Assembly: GCA_008931825.1 (NCBI GenBank)
Contig: QXVZ01025987.1
Span: 1-26,544 of the forward strand
DNA from: Phallusia fumigata
Taxonomy: Eukaryota > Chordata > Ascidiacea > Phlebobranchia > Ascidiidae
Direction of reading: 5' to 3'
DNA length: 26,544 nucleotides
This document shows, piece by piece, positions 10,401 through 21,318 of the stretch. The stretch's first letter is position 1, and each line of letters begins with the position of its first letter. The notes under the pieces are model-generated. The model was not told the origin of the DNA. It was given only the letters and a program-made list of their open reading frames with translations, and made no database searches. The translations under genes were made by a program, and so were the position numbers.

Positions 10401-11239
10401 CAAAATGAGTATTGAGGAAATGCATTAAAAAGGTTACTAACCACTTCCTTAAGCGATGGGTATTGCCAAGCATCTGAAGCTATGCGGCGCCAAGAGGGCT
10501 TTTCACTGCATAGCTGTAGACATTACAACATCCTTGCGGAAGACACTCTAATCTGCAATGTCTGTTCGGCGCGGTGAGGAGAAAATCACTTTCCCCTGCG
10601 TACTCTCTCCGGAGACGTCGAAGTGTTGTGCTCAAGTGGTACAAATAGAACGTGATTAGCGATTGGCAGATGTTGCTCGGACTAATGCATGTGTAATGGC
10701 ACAAGACCGTTTTTGTTTTGATGCGATCGACATTCGCGTTGTAGTTATACAATGCAACATTTAGGAAATGCAAACCTTGGCTCGAGTAAGGTTACACTGC
10801 TATTGTTTGCGGCATAGCAATGGTGTTTTAGTGAAATTAATGTTGACCCATCGCATTGCTACCACTTTTTGCCAAGGAAATTTTAAGCCGCTTTGAGTTT
10901 GTAATTAAACGAAATTTTGTCACTTCGTCCACAAGTTCGGTTCAAAAAATAGGAAATGATTTTACAAAACATATTTGTGGTTTGGGCATTTTTCCCAAGT
11001 AGTATTTTAATTGGGTAAAACTTTAACGATGTTTTTTGATGGAAAAAATCCCTTTTTTATGACGCAAAACCGACTATATGATTTTATGTTATTGAATTAG
11101 TCCGCATTATTTTCGTCATCACCAAAATTAATAGGTTGTTATTTATTCTTACTTTTACTTTCGACAATAAATTTTAAATTTAGCGTCTATTTTGGCGGTG
11201 CGATTTTTTAAGGTTTTGGGAAATCAAACCCTAACTTAA

Positions 11240-11305
11240 AAAAACTGCCAGAGAGCTTGTATATAGTGAATGCATTTCAATCAAGCAACATTTCAAGTCC
11301 TTGTA
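11240..11305. mobile_element. MITE family A remnant (left arm)
   Basis: Contains ACTGCCAGAGAGCTTGTA then TAGTGAATGCATT, the left arm of family A. The centre and right arm are missing; CTTGTATTGTTCC follows, resembling a decayed outer end. Confidence 0.5.
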
Positions 11306-11435
11306 TTGTTCCAAACCACATTTTCATCTCCACGTTTTTGTCCCTGATCTCATGGTTTCGATCTCAGAGACGCCCTGGGACGTTGCGGGCGCGAGGATGA
11401 TATTTTAAGGTCGCCATGTCACAGCCTGCTGCCTG

Positions 11436-11640
11436 GCATCGGGAACCAGACTTGGAATGAACCGACAACAAATAATAAACAGAGGCGCTGAGTGAGGAGA
11501 AAGGGACTTTTTAAATCGCGGCCTAAAAGGATTAACCCCGTATGTGTTGAGGGACTTGGATGTGATTATATAAGTTGGTGTGGGATTGAATAACAGTGTC
11601 AGGTTCGGGAGAATCTTGCAGAACTGGTCGAAAAGTAGTG
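11436..11640. repeat. Possible dispersed repeat, shared with about 24440-24640
   Basis: Shares short ordered blocks with 24440-24640: GAATGAAC..AACAA, GAGGAGAAAG/AGGGAGAAGAAAG, GACTTGGA, TATAAGTTGGTG. The similarity is patchy and could be chance outside the last block. Confidence 0.3.
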
Positions 11641-11734
11641 GCAAAGAATTCGAGCGTTGATGTTAAGGGGCCAAGTAATGTGTTGTGTTTTTAACCATAA
11701 CTAAATTTATTTTGTAATGTATTAGTCAACTAAG

Positions 11735-11987
11735 ATGGGTATTTGCGTAAAATTTCGGGGCATCAAATAAATTATTTTCATTGATTGATTTAAATGTTGT
11801 CACAAATCCAATACTAACTTAGTAATTTTGTAGCGATAAATATTGATATTACAAGTTTATCAATTGTAAGAGCTTAATACACTGACCTAAATATTTGCAA
11901 ACTAAATTTCCGTTGAGCGAGGTAATTAGATTCGAATATCAGTGAAAGGGGTCAATGGAATAAAAAAGTGATTGAGAACCACTATTA
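11735..11987. mobile_element. hAT-like non-autonomous element, copy 2 (family D)
   Basis: Diverged partner of 1891-2154: TTTCATTGATTGATT, a TATCAATTGTAAGAGCTTA stretch, CAAACTAAATTTCCG, and the right end TTGAGAACCACTA. The left end is decayed. Confidence 0.55.
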
Positions 11988-12984
11988 GTCAAAACAGTGG
12001 CGTTCTTTTTTGGCGAATTAGCGTTTAAACATGATGACTTTTTCCAGCGATGGTTGTTTTGCAACTTGGCTAAAAAAGTGAAGAAAAGTGCAATGTTAAC
12101 CATTAAGAACGTTGTATTGGTCGAAGGGCTTAATTGGTGAAAACGAATCAGCCAACATGGCTAAATAGAAACTAAATTTTGCTAATTCGAAAAAATGAAT
12201 TATTTGTATTTTTGTTAATTGCGCCGGCGTTGCGAAATATTACTGAACGTACTTTTTCATTGTTAAAGTGAATTTTGCGGTAGGTTTTATGCAAATATAA
12301 TGATAAGTGATCAATGCGTAGCTTCGTTTTTTTTAATTTTATGGAAAACGTTTATTTTATCAGATCAAGAAGCTTGTTTTTTAGGCATTTGAAAATTTAC
12401 TCCATTTGCAAAAAATATTTGAACATAACTGTACTTAAAAACAAATTTGTTGTTATAATCCCTGACGTTTTTCTTTAAAAGCCGTACGTCAGTTATCCTT
12501 TAACGATCGACCATTAAAATTTACGTGACGACAACGCCGTCGCCGCGTGCGCGCCAATCAACGTCGCGTTCGATAAGTTTTCCAAACCGCCGATGATGTA
12601 ATGGGACGTGCATCCCCCAAGGGAAATGTTAAATACGCTAACAACAATTCCTAATTTGTCGTTATCGTTAGGATTTCAATTTCGCGTATAACTAGACCTC
12701 AAGTCTTGTTGGGAAACGAGTCCGGTTGAGCTATTCAAGAGTTTGTTAACCAGAGGGCATAGCACAGTTTGCAAATGGGCCACGTTGCTACGTGAAAATG
12801 TTAGATATCCCAATTATCATTTCCGAGAATAAAAAAACTGGTTGATTGGGTGTTCAACACCAAGTTTCCCATTGAGAATGAGGAAAGCTGTCATGTTGGT
12901 GGAACAGTAGGCCACTAGATTATTTTTAAACGTTTTCTGGGCCACGTAAGAAACAACGTTGAGAAACTCTGGTTTAGCCCAGTG

Positions 12985-13055
12985 CCTATCAACCTTTTTT
13001 ATTTCATGGACCCCTTACAAAGCTAAAATTCCCTTTCTTTTGCATTGTAGTTGTT
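12985..13055. mobile_element. hAT-like element end, remnant
   Basis: CCAGTGCCTATCAACC followed by TTTTTTATTTCATGGACCCC resembles the CAGTGGTTCTCAACCTTTTT-type hAT end. It lies just upstream of MITE family C copy 2. Confidence 0.35.
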
Positions 13056-13062
13056 AAAAATA

Positions 13063-13185
13063 TACTGGCCCAAAAAATTCTATAGTTCTTTCATACTTTA
13101 TTAATCAAATGTGATGATGGCATGAGTTATTGCCGAAACATTTGATGAACAAATCGTGTCGCTTTCAAGAACTATTTGGCCCAGC
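13063..13185. mobile_element. MITE family C, copy 2
   Basis: Left end TACTGGCCCAAAAAATTC; right end GTGTCGCTTTCAAGAACT then TTTGGCCCAG. Same termini as 4164-4293 with a diverged interior (GTGATGATGGCATGAGTTA). It ends about 280 bases before the RGK start codon. Confidence 0.6.
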
Positions 13186-13466
13186 ACATTTTCGATGCGA
13201 GTCATTAACACATCTGTGTTCAGTGTCCCAAACAAACATCTATTTCCTGATTTTTTTTGTCAAACACGTCAGCAGAAACGTCATTTCCTAGGGCAATTTA
13301 TGCAAGCACCAGGCTTTCAGTTCAGATCGATAAAAGACACCACAAACCATTCGCCAACACGCGAAAAAATCTTATTGATCGTTTTGTCACGTGCATTTTT
13401 TTACAGGAGCCCATTAAGGTTTATAATAACTGCCGCAGCTGCGAAAGCGTATTTTGTTACATAACA

Positions 13467-16400
13467 ATGGTGCACAGCCCGACTATGGCGACTTTGCGAT
13501 GTGGATCAACACCAGACGTGCATTCCGTTGATTTTCACCGGGTAAGTCGGTCTGCGCAGTGTCGGATATTTATACATGACGGTTTTAAGTGGCGATCCAC
13601 CGCTAGCCTGTCATAAAAGTTAAACGCAAGGTTATGGTATCAGCAGGACGATGTTGGTGGCTCACAGAATATTGTTTCAGTCAATTAGGAGTGCTTAGTT
13701 GAAATTCGGTGCTCGAATGATTTTAAACTTTGGAGGCTATACGAGAAAAAGAACTAATCTCTGTAATATGTGTATTAAAAATAAAATGTACGTTGTGTTG
13801 TAAGAATAATGCTGCAGGCAAACTGGTTTAAAACCTTTGGTTGATATCTATAATTGTGTCCAATTTTCAGTCAAGGTGCACAAGTTAAATATATTTTAGT
13901 GTTATATCAAAAGTTTTTTTCTTTTTTCACAGTTTAAAGGTAGAACCATTGTTTCGTGCGCGAAGAACGACCAGGAAAGAAGAGTTCTGCGCGATTTATC
14001 CAACTGTGAAACCCAGGGAGGCGACGAAGTCTTCATCAAACGTCAATCAACCCATTCTGACGTCAGTAACTGACCTATGACGTAACAAAAACAATAATAC
14101 TTACGTAATATTTAAATGTCGGGCTATCTCGCAGGTGTTTCCCCAATCTTCAATTATGACATCACAAACGCATTCTGTCGTCATACTGGGCGAGTTGAGC
14201 GTGGGCAAGTCGGCTTTGTGCAAGAGTTTCTTCCATAGCGGATTGTCAGGTCACAATGAATGCGACTATGAAGATCCTTCCTGCGACGAACACATACAGA
14301 ATGTTGTCAATAAACGCGCGATGAACCGTGAGTATTTTGTGATGTTGTTTAAAATAAGTTGTTAACAGCAGGGCCTATGAAACAGATATATATGGTTTCG
14401 GGGCCTAAGTGCTACGAAGGGCCCCAGCATGACCAAAGGACAGTATGAAAGCAATGTTCAGCTACATTGATAACTGGTTTATTATTACTAATAAACATTT
14501 TTATAATCAATAAATCGGTATTTGTTGCAGTTTAATGCACAATAACACATCAATCGGCCTCAACGTTCGTTTCCAAGAAGTTTTGCAGTATTAGGGCCTC
14601 AAATGAGTTTATACAATCTTGAACGATTTCTTTAAGGCACTGGTTGACACTTTCTTATAGCAAACAAAATTACAAGAATCAATGCAACAAAGTAATCCAA
14701 CAAACAATGCATTGTAATTGTAATCTCTACCAAAGTGTCAGAGGACTCAGTCTCGATAGAAATAACTATCATCGCGTCGGTTGTGACGTAAAAAATGACA
14801 TTTTCTATGTGACGTAACAGACCACGTGTACGAGCGATCGGTCGAGGTGAAAGGAAAAGAATGTCGGCTTCGAATTCTTGACGTCAACACCGAGGTAAGA
14901 AAATCGACTGGCCACGTGCTATAGAACAGGCGGGAAAACTGATTAAAGCGTGGTTGTTGTCATAGAAACACCTCGTGGAGAGCGGTGACGATGAGGGAGC
15001 GGCAAATCTACGGAACTTCGTCGGAAACGGAGAAGCGTGTATTGTGGCCTACGCCGTTACTGGTAAGTTGAAATGAGTTTATTACGTTGGTGAAAGAAAA
15101 CATAGCGACACAATTGCACAAAAACAATCATCGAGCCGGAAATAGCTGCGCAACGTTAAAACGTTATAAGGCGAAAAAAGTTTAGGGCGCAATTAGTAGA
15201 TTGAGGTTGAACGCGCTGCAGCTACATCGTCATTACAAAGCGTTATGCGACAGGGAAGTTTTGGCGCATTGTAAGAAACTCGACTGGGGAAACGTAAGTG
15301 GGACCAGCCAAGCGGGCTCCTTTACCGAGTATCAGTTGCGTATTGTTGATTAGCAGTTGGCAAAAAGTATAATTTGGGGCGTAACAGCGGACTGCTTAAC
15401 TCGAGATCTTCGATTGCACAATCAACCATTTAGTTTTCTAACGAACTGGGCAAATGAGGGACTTTCTTTTTTGCAGACAAGGGCACTTACACAACCGCTA
15501 AAGAGATCCTCGCAATGTTGTTCACCGACGGGGCATCCATCGTTGCAGAAAAACCAGTTATACTTGTCGGAAATAAGTGCGATCTTGTGCGAAAGAGACA
15601 AGTTTCAACCAGTGGTAAGTAACTATAACGTGCTGAAAAAAACTCTGAAATCATTGTTTTGAAGATTACAATCATTTGACGTAAAACGCAGCGATCTAGG
15701 ATTTGAACTCATTCGGTCAAGCAAGAGTTGACAAGGATACAGCACGTCCTATTCTTGTTATTGAAACAAAAAGCCTAAAATCTTAGTTTTTTGAGAGTAC
15801 AGCAGATTAGACTTTGTGGCAACAACTGGGAGTTCCCCGATCGAATTATTTCTACTTGATTAAGCTTCACCGAACCGTGCAATACGTCACGCGCCTTTTT
15901 CTTCTTTGCAAAGCGCTTCTCTCGAATTTTTCTCGTTTGCATCCAATCAATTTTAAACATGCTTAAATTAACTTTGCTGCAACGCGTTAATTTTTGCAGA
16001 GGGCGTGAAACTGGCCAAAGGATACAACGTGAAATTCATCGAAACCTCGGCGACGCTGAATCAAAACGTAGAGGAACTTTTCGTGGGAATCATCAGCCAG
16101 ATTCGCTTGCGGAGTGCGAGGAGAACGACCCTGGCTGAGATATCGCCTACCGAGCAGTCACGTGATAAGAACCGACCACTCATGAAGCGTTTCAGCTCCA
16201 GCTTGATGAATCCGTTCGCTGGCATTAGGTAAGTCTGCTTCGGTTTTATTTGGGAGTTTATGTGTTTCAACCTAAAACATAGCTACCAGAGAGTTTGTAT
16301 GTAGTAAATACATTGTAATGCAAACGTTTCGAGAATCGCTGTTGTTATTATCAGTACATCAGTTTACAATACAGTGTATTCACTACATACATGCTCGCTG

Positions 16401-16951
16401 GCTGTTATATTTTCAATTAAACTACTCTTCAAGCCCGTGTCTTTTTGTTCCTAAATTTGTTTGTTCGAAAATGTGCAAAAATTGATTATTATTACATGAT
16501 AAATAAAAGCCACATGTTTTTACTGGGCATCTGTTTTGAAACCAACAGCGCACTCATTAGATTTTGACCAGCACCGGCATAAAAAGACCATCGGAATTCG
16601 TAACTGCACGCGCACCTGTTTGGAAATCCTTAAAGTAGTTTTTCGTTTTCCTTTAAATCAAAAACATGGGTAAATTATTCTCGAAACGTTATATACGCTA
16701 GATTAACATGGTGTTTAATCGAAACATAAACAGGTATTTCCGGCTTGGTCTTTACCAAGGAAAAAACAAATTCAGAAGAAATGTTTTCTCGCAGAACGCG
16801 CAAAGACACTGATCCAGAACACTCAGCAAAGCATGACGTTCCCGCGGAAACTTCAAAACCGAAGGGAAAACGCGGAGCGTGGAAATTACGGAGAAGCAAA
16901 ACCGCGGAACTTCGGCCCAACAAAGTGTGTCAGGATCTTTCTGTTTTGTAA
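13467..16951 (+). CDS. RGK-family (Rad/Gem/Rem) Ras-like GTPase, 8 coding exons
   Basis: Exons: 13467-13541, 13933-14061, 14135-14327, 14821-14894, 14966-15062, 15477-15614, 16000-16228, 16795-16951; 363 aa plus TAA, consistent phases. Start ATG at 13467 has a good Kozak context (ACAATGG). The P-loop GELSVGKS is at 87-94. The YERSVEV stretch matches the RGK YERTLxV region. The G3 position reads DVNTE (153-157) instead of the RGK DxWE. NKCD is at 222-225 and ETSAT at 250-254, followed by the RGK-like NVEELFxG. The last residues, VCQDLSVL, match the diagnostic RGK tail SCHDLSVL. Known role: RGK proteins are membrane-associated and inhibit high-voltage-activated calcium channels through the beta subunit; they are not prenylated. 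The basic C-terminus (about 333-353) fits phosphoinositide binding. Two junctions are chosen by reading frame: the exon 2 donor GAC|GTCAGT is weak, and exon 8 uses the acceptor TTTTCTCGCAG at 16794, because the CAG at 16733 gives the wrong frame. The N-terminal exons 1-2 are poorly conserved and so less certain. Confidence 0.88.
15075..15300 (+). mobile_element. Repeat family E, copy 2, in RGK intron 5
   Basis: Ordered block similarity to 9995-10255 in the same orientation (CATAGCGACACAATTGCAC, GAGCCGGAAATAGCTGC, CAACGTT). It fills most of the intron between exons 5 and 6. Confidence 0.5.
15690..15750 (-). repeat. Possible SINE fragment with tRNA-like B-box
   Basis: On the minus strand GAGTTCAAATCC resembles a pol III B box (GGTTCGAnTCC), preceded by GTGCTGTATCCTTG, a phrase seen in tRNA-derived SINEs of invertebrates. 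No A box could be placed. Located in RGK intron 6. Tentative. Confidence 0.3.
16272..16454. mobile_element. MITE family A, copy 2, in RGK intron 7
   Basis: Left arm GCTACCAGAGAGTTTGTATG, then AGTAAATACATTGTAATG, centre CGAGAATCGCTGTTGTTA, right arm TGTATTCACTACATACATGC then TCGCTGGC, outer end CCGTGTCTTTTTGTTCC. A good full-length representative with both arms. Confidence 0.75.
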
Positions 16952-17193
16952 AAATTGTTTTTTTCGCCAGCCACCAGTTTCTTTTTGCATATTTTTTCTG
17001 TGTTTTGTATTTATATGCCACAAAACTTTTGTGTTAAATATGCGCTTGGTTGTTTTGTGTGTGGTTGCATGATTTATTGTGTGTATGTGTGTGTTTGTGT
17101 TAAATCACTATTAACCATTGTGAAACCATGCTGTGTAGAGTTTTTTCGCATTTCTCTGCATTCATCTGAATATTTCTATCAAAGTCTCAGAAA

Positions 17194-17914
17194 TATATTG
17201 TTGATTTTGTGTACACACACAACATGATAATTTTGCAAACTTGGTTTTTTGTTCAACTTAAAATAAAATGTAAATTGTTTTGCTTTGCCCAGGTCATAAA
17301 AGTAACTGATTTCCAAACCCCAATATAGCAGGCTTGCTTTTAGTTTTACACTAAAGTGTTATTTATTGATTAAGTGCTTGTGTTAAAAATAAAAGAATCT
17401 TCTCATAGTATTGTTGGTAAAGCTTTCAAAAGATTTGATTCATAGTAAAATAGAGGTTTTCATAGGAAAATAGAGGCAAGGTTACAAAAATTTTGGAAAA
17501 TTTAACACATACAACAAGAATGTTAGGAAAAATTTTGTCAACACACTACATAAATACCTGTATGAATCACTTTATGAACATCCACAGGCTTGTAGAAGTG
17601 ATCATCAACAACCTTGCGTTGATTACAATCCATGACAAACTTTTGTTTAACCACATTGTAAATCACATCATGTTACCGCTAAAAATGCATAATTTGTGTG
17701 AAATTGAGATTTAACTCAACACCTGGTCACTTCATATTTAAGAAATTGGCTTGTAAATTCATATAGTCCAACTTACAACCAATTAACTCATTTTATATTA
17801 GTTATGTGTGTGAATGTTCTTTTCCTGGCCAGTAATCCAATATTAACTGCCACTCTTTAAAACAACACAAATTTGGATCAGCAACAAGTGTTACAAGTTA
17901 ACATCAAGACCTCT
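17194..17914 (+). repeat. Tandem duplication, copy 1 (about 0.72 kb)
   Basis: Begins TATATTGTTGATTTTGTG and ends ACATCAAGACCTCT. Aligns along its whole length with 17916-18695 with scattered substitutions and a few indels. Lies in the 3' flank or UTR of the RGK gene. No protein-coding signal. Confidence 0.92.
17262..17267 (+). terminator. Poly(A) signal AATAAA, likely RGK transcript end
   Basis: First AATAAA after the RGK stop codon (about 310 bases), followed by TGT/TTTTGC-rich sequence. The same signal recurs in the duplicated copy (near 17998-18003), so alternative 3' ends are possible. A TG-rich stretch at about 17047-17101 lies between stop codon and signal. Confidence 0.5.
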
Positions 17915-17915
17915 N
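17915..17915. other. Single ambiguous base N at the duplication junction
   Basis: The only N in the window falls exactly between copy 1 (ending GACCTCT) and copy 2 (starting TATATTG). This suggests a contig or read join rather than an ordinary miscalled base. Confidence 0.95.
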
Positions 17916-18695
17916 TATATTGTTGATTTTGTACACAAACAACATGATAATTTTGCAAACTTGGCTAATAAGCTCTCAGATTGTTTGTTCAACTTGAAAT
18001 AAAATGTAAATTGTTTTGCTTTTCCCAGGTCATAAAGGCGACTAATTTCCAAACCCTGATATAGCGTGCTTGCTTTTAGTTTTAGACTAAAGTGTTATTT
18101 ATTGATAAAGTGCTTGTGTAAAAAATAAAAGAATCTTCTCATAGTATTGTTGTTTAAGCTTTCAAAAGATTTGATTCATAGGAAAATAGAGGTTTTCATA
18201 GGAAAATAGAGGCAAGGTTACTGAAATTTTTGAAAATTTGAACATATGAAACAAGAATTTTGGGAAAAATTTTGGCAACACACTACGTAAATACCTGTAT
18301 GTATCACTTGATGAACATTCACAGGCTTTTAGAAGTGATCACCAACAACCTTGCATTGATTACAATCTATGACAAACTTTTGTTTAACTCCGATGGGATC
18401 TCACTTCATGCTGGATGTCATTTAATGGTGTTCCACATTGTAAATCACATCATGTTACCACTAAAAATGCAAAATTTGTGTGAAATTGAGGTTTAACTCA
18501 AAACCTGGTCACTTCATATTTAAGAAATTGGCTTGTAAATTCATATAGAAAAACTTACAACCATTTAACTCCTTTTATATTAGTTATGTGTGTGAATGTT
18601 CTTTCCTGGCCAGTAATCCAATATTAACTGCCGCTCTTTAAAACAACACAAATTTGGAGCATTAACAAGTGTTACAAGTTAACATCAAGACCTCT
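17916..18695 (+). repeat. Tandem duplication, copy 2 (about 0.78 kb)
   Basis: Same start and end phrases as copy 1. It carries an extra CTAATAAGCTCTCAGATTG-like segment near 17965 and an extra 45 bases near 18389-18433 that copy 1 lacks. The unique continuation CTCTATTATGCTTGTG follows. Confidence 0.92.
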
Positions 18696-18916
18696 ATTAT
18701 GCTTGTGAAATAAACTCTTTTATGTTAGCCAATAAAAAAGATATTGTCATAAACACAGATGGAAAGTACTCGAGTATTTAAAAACTACATGTTACACAAA
18801 ACTACAAAGACCTAAAAACGTTAGGCTTCCATACTGCCTTAAAAATAACTACAAATTTCCGTAATGATGCAGAAGCTCAACCACATTAATTTACCTTAAT
18901 CTCTCTCGTTTTTTAG

Positions 18917-19010
18917 ACTGGCTGATGGTGATGGCTCCAAATATTTCTTCCAAGACCAATTACATCACTAGTTTAACAATCTCCGGTGCATGGAGTGATG
19001 TATAAATAAA
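18917..19010 (+). CDS. Candidate alternative terminal exon (phase-compatible with RGK exon 7) plus poly(A) signal
   Basis: A strong polypyrimidine tract and acceptor (CTCTCTCGTTTTTTAG, ending 18916) is followed by a short open frame ending TAG at 18969-18971 and by AATAAA at 19005-19010, with another at 19050. Joined in phase to RGK exon 7 (which ends ATTAG), it reads R then LADGDGSKYFFQDQLHH and stop. This would replace the CQDLSVL tail. Another frame from the same acceptor stops at the TAA at 19001 or later. It may equally be the last exon of an unseen transcript or a chance arrangement. No protein similarity recognised. Confidence 0.3.
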
Positions 19011-19059
19011 AATCTTTGCAAATCAAGCTCTTTGCAATCATTGCAATCAAAATAAAGAT

Positions 19060-21068
19060 GTTCTGACAAAAAATATTAAGTTAACAAACGCCAAATATTT
19101 ACAAACAAACGCATGTGTTGTGTTGTCAGACACCAACAAAAAAACGCCGACCGTATTGGTACAACCAAGAAAAATAAATTTCTGATGTTAGCGTTGTTTT
19201 ATTCTCAGATATATTTACAACTTTAAAGTTTTCATTCATTTCCCTGAGTAGAGCTCAAAAATAATATTTTCTTTGTCTTTTTATTTGTATGTGCATTGTT
19301 TTTGCCACAGGAAAGTATTGTCAAAAGGGACTGAGATTTAGAATAGTTGGCAGCAAGTTGTAGTTACTATTTATTCAATTTTAGTTCGAACCCAGGTATA
19401 AAAACATATTTTCTCGAGCCCTTAAATCCTCCACCTTTTCTTCATTTTTCCTTTTATGGTGTTGACCCGTAATTGACGTTGTTGCACTGAACGGGTATCG
19501 ATTGGTCTTTGCGTAACAACTGATCTCGAAAAAATTTAACCTCCACTTAATGTAATTGTTATGCTGCGGAATTATGTTCAAAAACGAGTCAACAACATCG
19601 ATACTGAGGTCAGGAATTGCTCATAACCACATGTTACGTTGAAATTCTAGAGAAAAACACAAAATTTTATCAATTTGAACTTCCAGTGAACCACACTTGA
19701 ACACAAAACGTTGAGATTTATTTGAAAGTGTGTCGCTCATTTTGGTCAGGTCCACTAATAAAGAAACTTAAATCTAAAGCATGTTTTGTCCACAAAAATG
19801 AAAAAATAGACTAATGAAGTTTCCTCTAGCGCAAATCGGGGGAAAAACAATCTACAATAGTATTCGTGCCCACGCCCAAACCAAAGGTGGACAAGTTACC
19901 AACTGTAATGGTTTTAAGCAGCAGAATAATGTTTAGCATTCAGCACTAGGTGGTTTTGTGCATAAAATCTCCTCCTAATATGGATTTGTAAACACGAGCC
20001 AGCAAATCTAGAACGATTTTCCAAGACATATTTGGTTGCAATATATTTTCATTTCTATTTCGCGCACGACGGTCGTTAAAAAATAATTTCGATTGTTTGT
20101 CGCGGCCGTTTGTTTATGAAACAGCGGCACAACAGAGACAATTTGTTTATTTGTGACGAAACAATCGAGAACAAGGGACCCCCCTTTGCTGACAAGGAGT
20201 TCATTATTTCACTGTTCGCCCGCCGTTGCGCGGTAATAACGGGCTTTGTCACAATTATTGTTCGTCATAAAGGCACCCCATTGCGCTGGTTTTGGCGGGC
20301 GGTGCTCGTAAATTTTGCTCAAAGCCAGTAGAAAAAAGCCCGACAAAGTTGCGAATATATGAAAGGCAATTGTAAAAGTTTGCTGTGTGACTTTGACCAG
20401 CACTTGCTTGTTTTTGCAGCAGTTTAGTTCAGGTTTTAAATCCAAAGCGTTTGAATCAGAAACATGAGGCATGAGTTGCAAAACTAGCTAAGGTACATAA
20501 TGTGTCGCTTTTTGGAAAAAGTCTGATTTGGTGACAGGCTTAAAAGTTTAATTATTCCGAGGGCTTGCTCTCATTTTACTCCGGTAAAACTCTTTTTTTT
20601 TAATGTGGAGTTTAAAAGGTTAAGACAGACAAAATCGACCACACTTATTAATACGGCATAAGAAAAGCGTTGAATCAAATTTGCGGGGAGCTTAATGCGG
20701 TTAAGATAGACCGCAGCACCAACGTGAACTATGCGCCGATATGCTCTCCACCGTTTACTCATCACTTTAATCAGAGTGACAGTTAAAATTAACACCGCAA
20801 GTCGTTCTCGCTGTAATAAGCTTCACATAAAAGGTTTCAGAATAATGGCGAAACTTTGGATCGTGACGAACCGTAAAGTTATGAGTCAGAATCGTAAAGA
20901 GCTGTGGGATTTCTTTCCGCGATTTGAGCGATACAAACAAGCTGTTGTATTTTATCGTAGCCTTAGTTCTGCCTTATTACGAGGCTGGCGAAATCTATTG
21001 TGGCTTTACGTTATTCAAAGTTCGTCTTAAAACGTTCAAAACAATGATTTTCAGCTTCTCGTCATTAT
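19060..21068. other. Intergenic region, no gene recognised
   Basis: AT-rich sequence. A reading frame of 99 codons at 20731-21030 and a 73-codon frame at 20110-20331 show no recognisable domain. A more GC-rich patch lies at about 20150-20300. It could contain the distal promoter or 5' non-coding exons of the receptor gene downstream; none could be assigned. Confidence 0.5.
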
Positions 21069-21192
21069 GCAATGATGATGACAACAGCGATTGATGAAAC
21101 GTTTGCAATAAAATTTATTCACTACATACAAGCTCTCTGGCATTTGTGTTTTTACTTATACCACTTTTTAGGTCCGTGTTTTGTGTTCCTAA
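21069..21192. mobile_element. MITE family A remnant (right half), upstream of the receptor gene
   Basis: Contains ATGATGATGACAACAGCGAT then AAACGTTTGCAATAAAATTT, right arm TTCACTACATACAAGCTCTC and TGGCA, and outer end TCCGTGTTTTGTGTTCC. The left arm is absent. Confidence 0.65.
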
Positions 21193-21283
21193 GGATTTTA
21201 ACGTCATGCCCAATAACAGGTGGTCGAGTATTTTTAGAAAAAACGGGTTTAATGACAGGAGGACTATTATTAAAATGTATATT

Positions 21284-21303
21284 TTGTTTCACATTTTCCA
21301 TAG
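21284..21303 (+). promoter_or_regulatory. Splice acceptor just before the receptor start codon
   Basis: TTTTGTTTCACATTTTCCATAG is a strong acceptor ending at 21303, only 15 bases before the ATG at 21319. It could be a cis 5' UTR intron or, as is common in Ciona, a spliced-leader trans-splice site. No donor was assigned upstream. Confidence 0.45.
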
Positions 21304-21318
21304 TGGGACCACAACATC

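Larger units (their letters stand above)
9640..13466. other. Intergenic region between SMYD1-like and RGK genes
   Basis: No exon with recognisable protein similarity. It holds fragments of repeat families, listed separately. A more GC-rich stretch at about 10480-10760 and another at about 12525-12610 (CpG-dense, GCCGTCGCCGCG) stand out from the AT-rich background. The second could be promoter sequence for the RGK gene, but no TATA or start site could be assigned. Confidence 0.5.

Noticed and set aside
13257..13466. Upstream extension of RGK exon 1 reading frame
   Set aside because: Open frame continues upstream but shows no RGK similarity and includes repeat-flanking sequence; the Kozak-supported ATG at 13467 is preferred.
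16734..16794. CAG acceptor at 16733 as start of the last RGK exon
   Set aside because: From the exon 7 donor it gives the wrong phase and loses the conserved CQDLSVL ending; the acceptor at 16794 restores it.
17493..18496. Two related reading frames of about 73-78 codons, one in each tandem copy, differing by an in-frame 45-base insertion
   Set aside because: Between the copies I count about 9 amino-acid-changing and 3 silent differences, and there is no shared ATG, so there is no sign of protein-level constraint.
20731..21030. 99-codon frame before the receptor gene
   Set aside because: No recognisable domain, no clear splice sites tying it to the receptor, and such lengths arise by chance.
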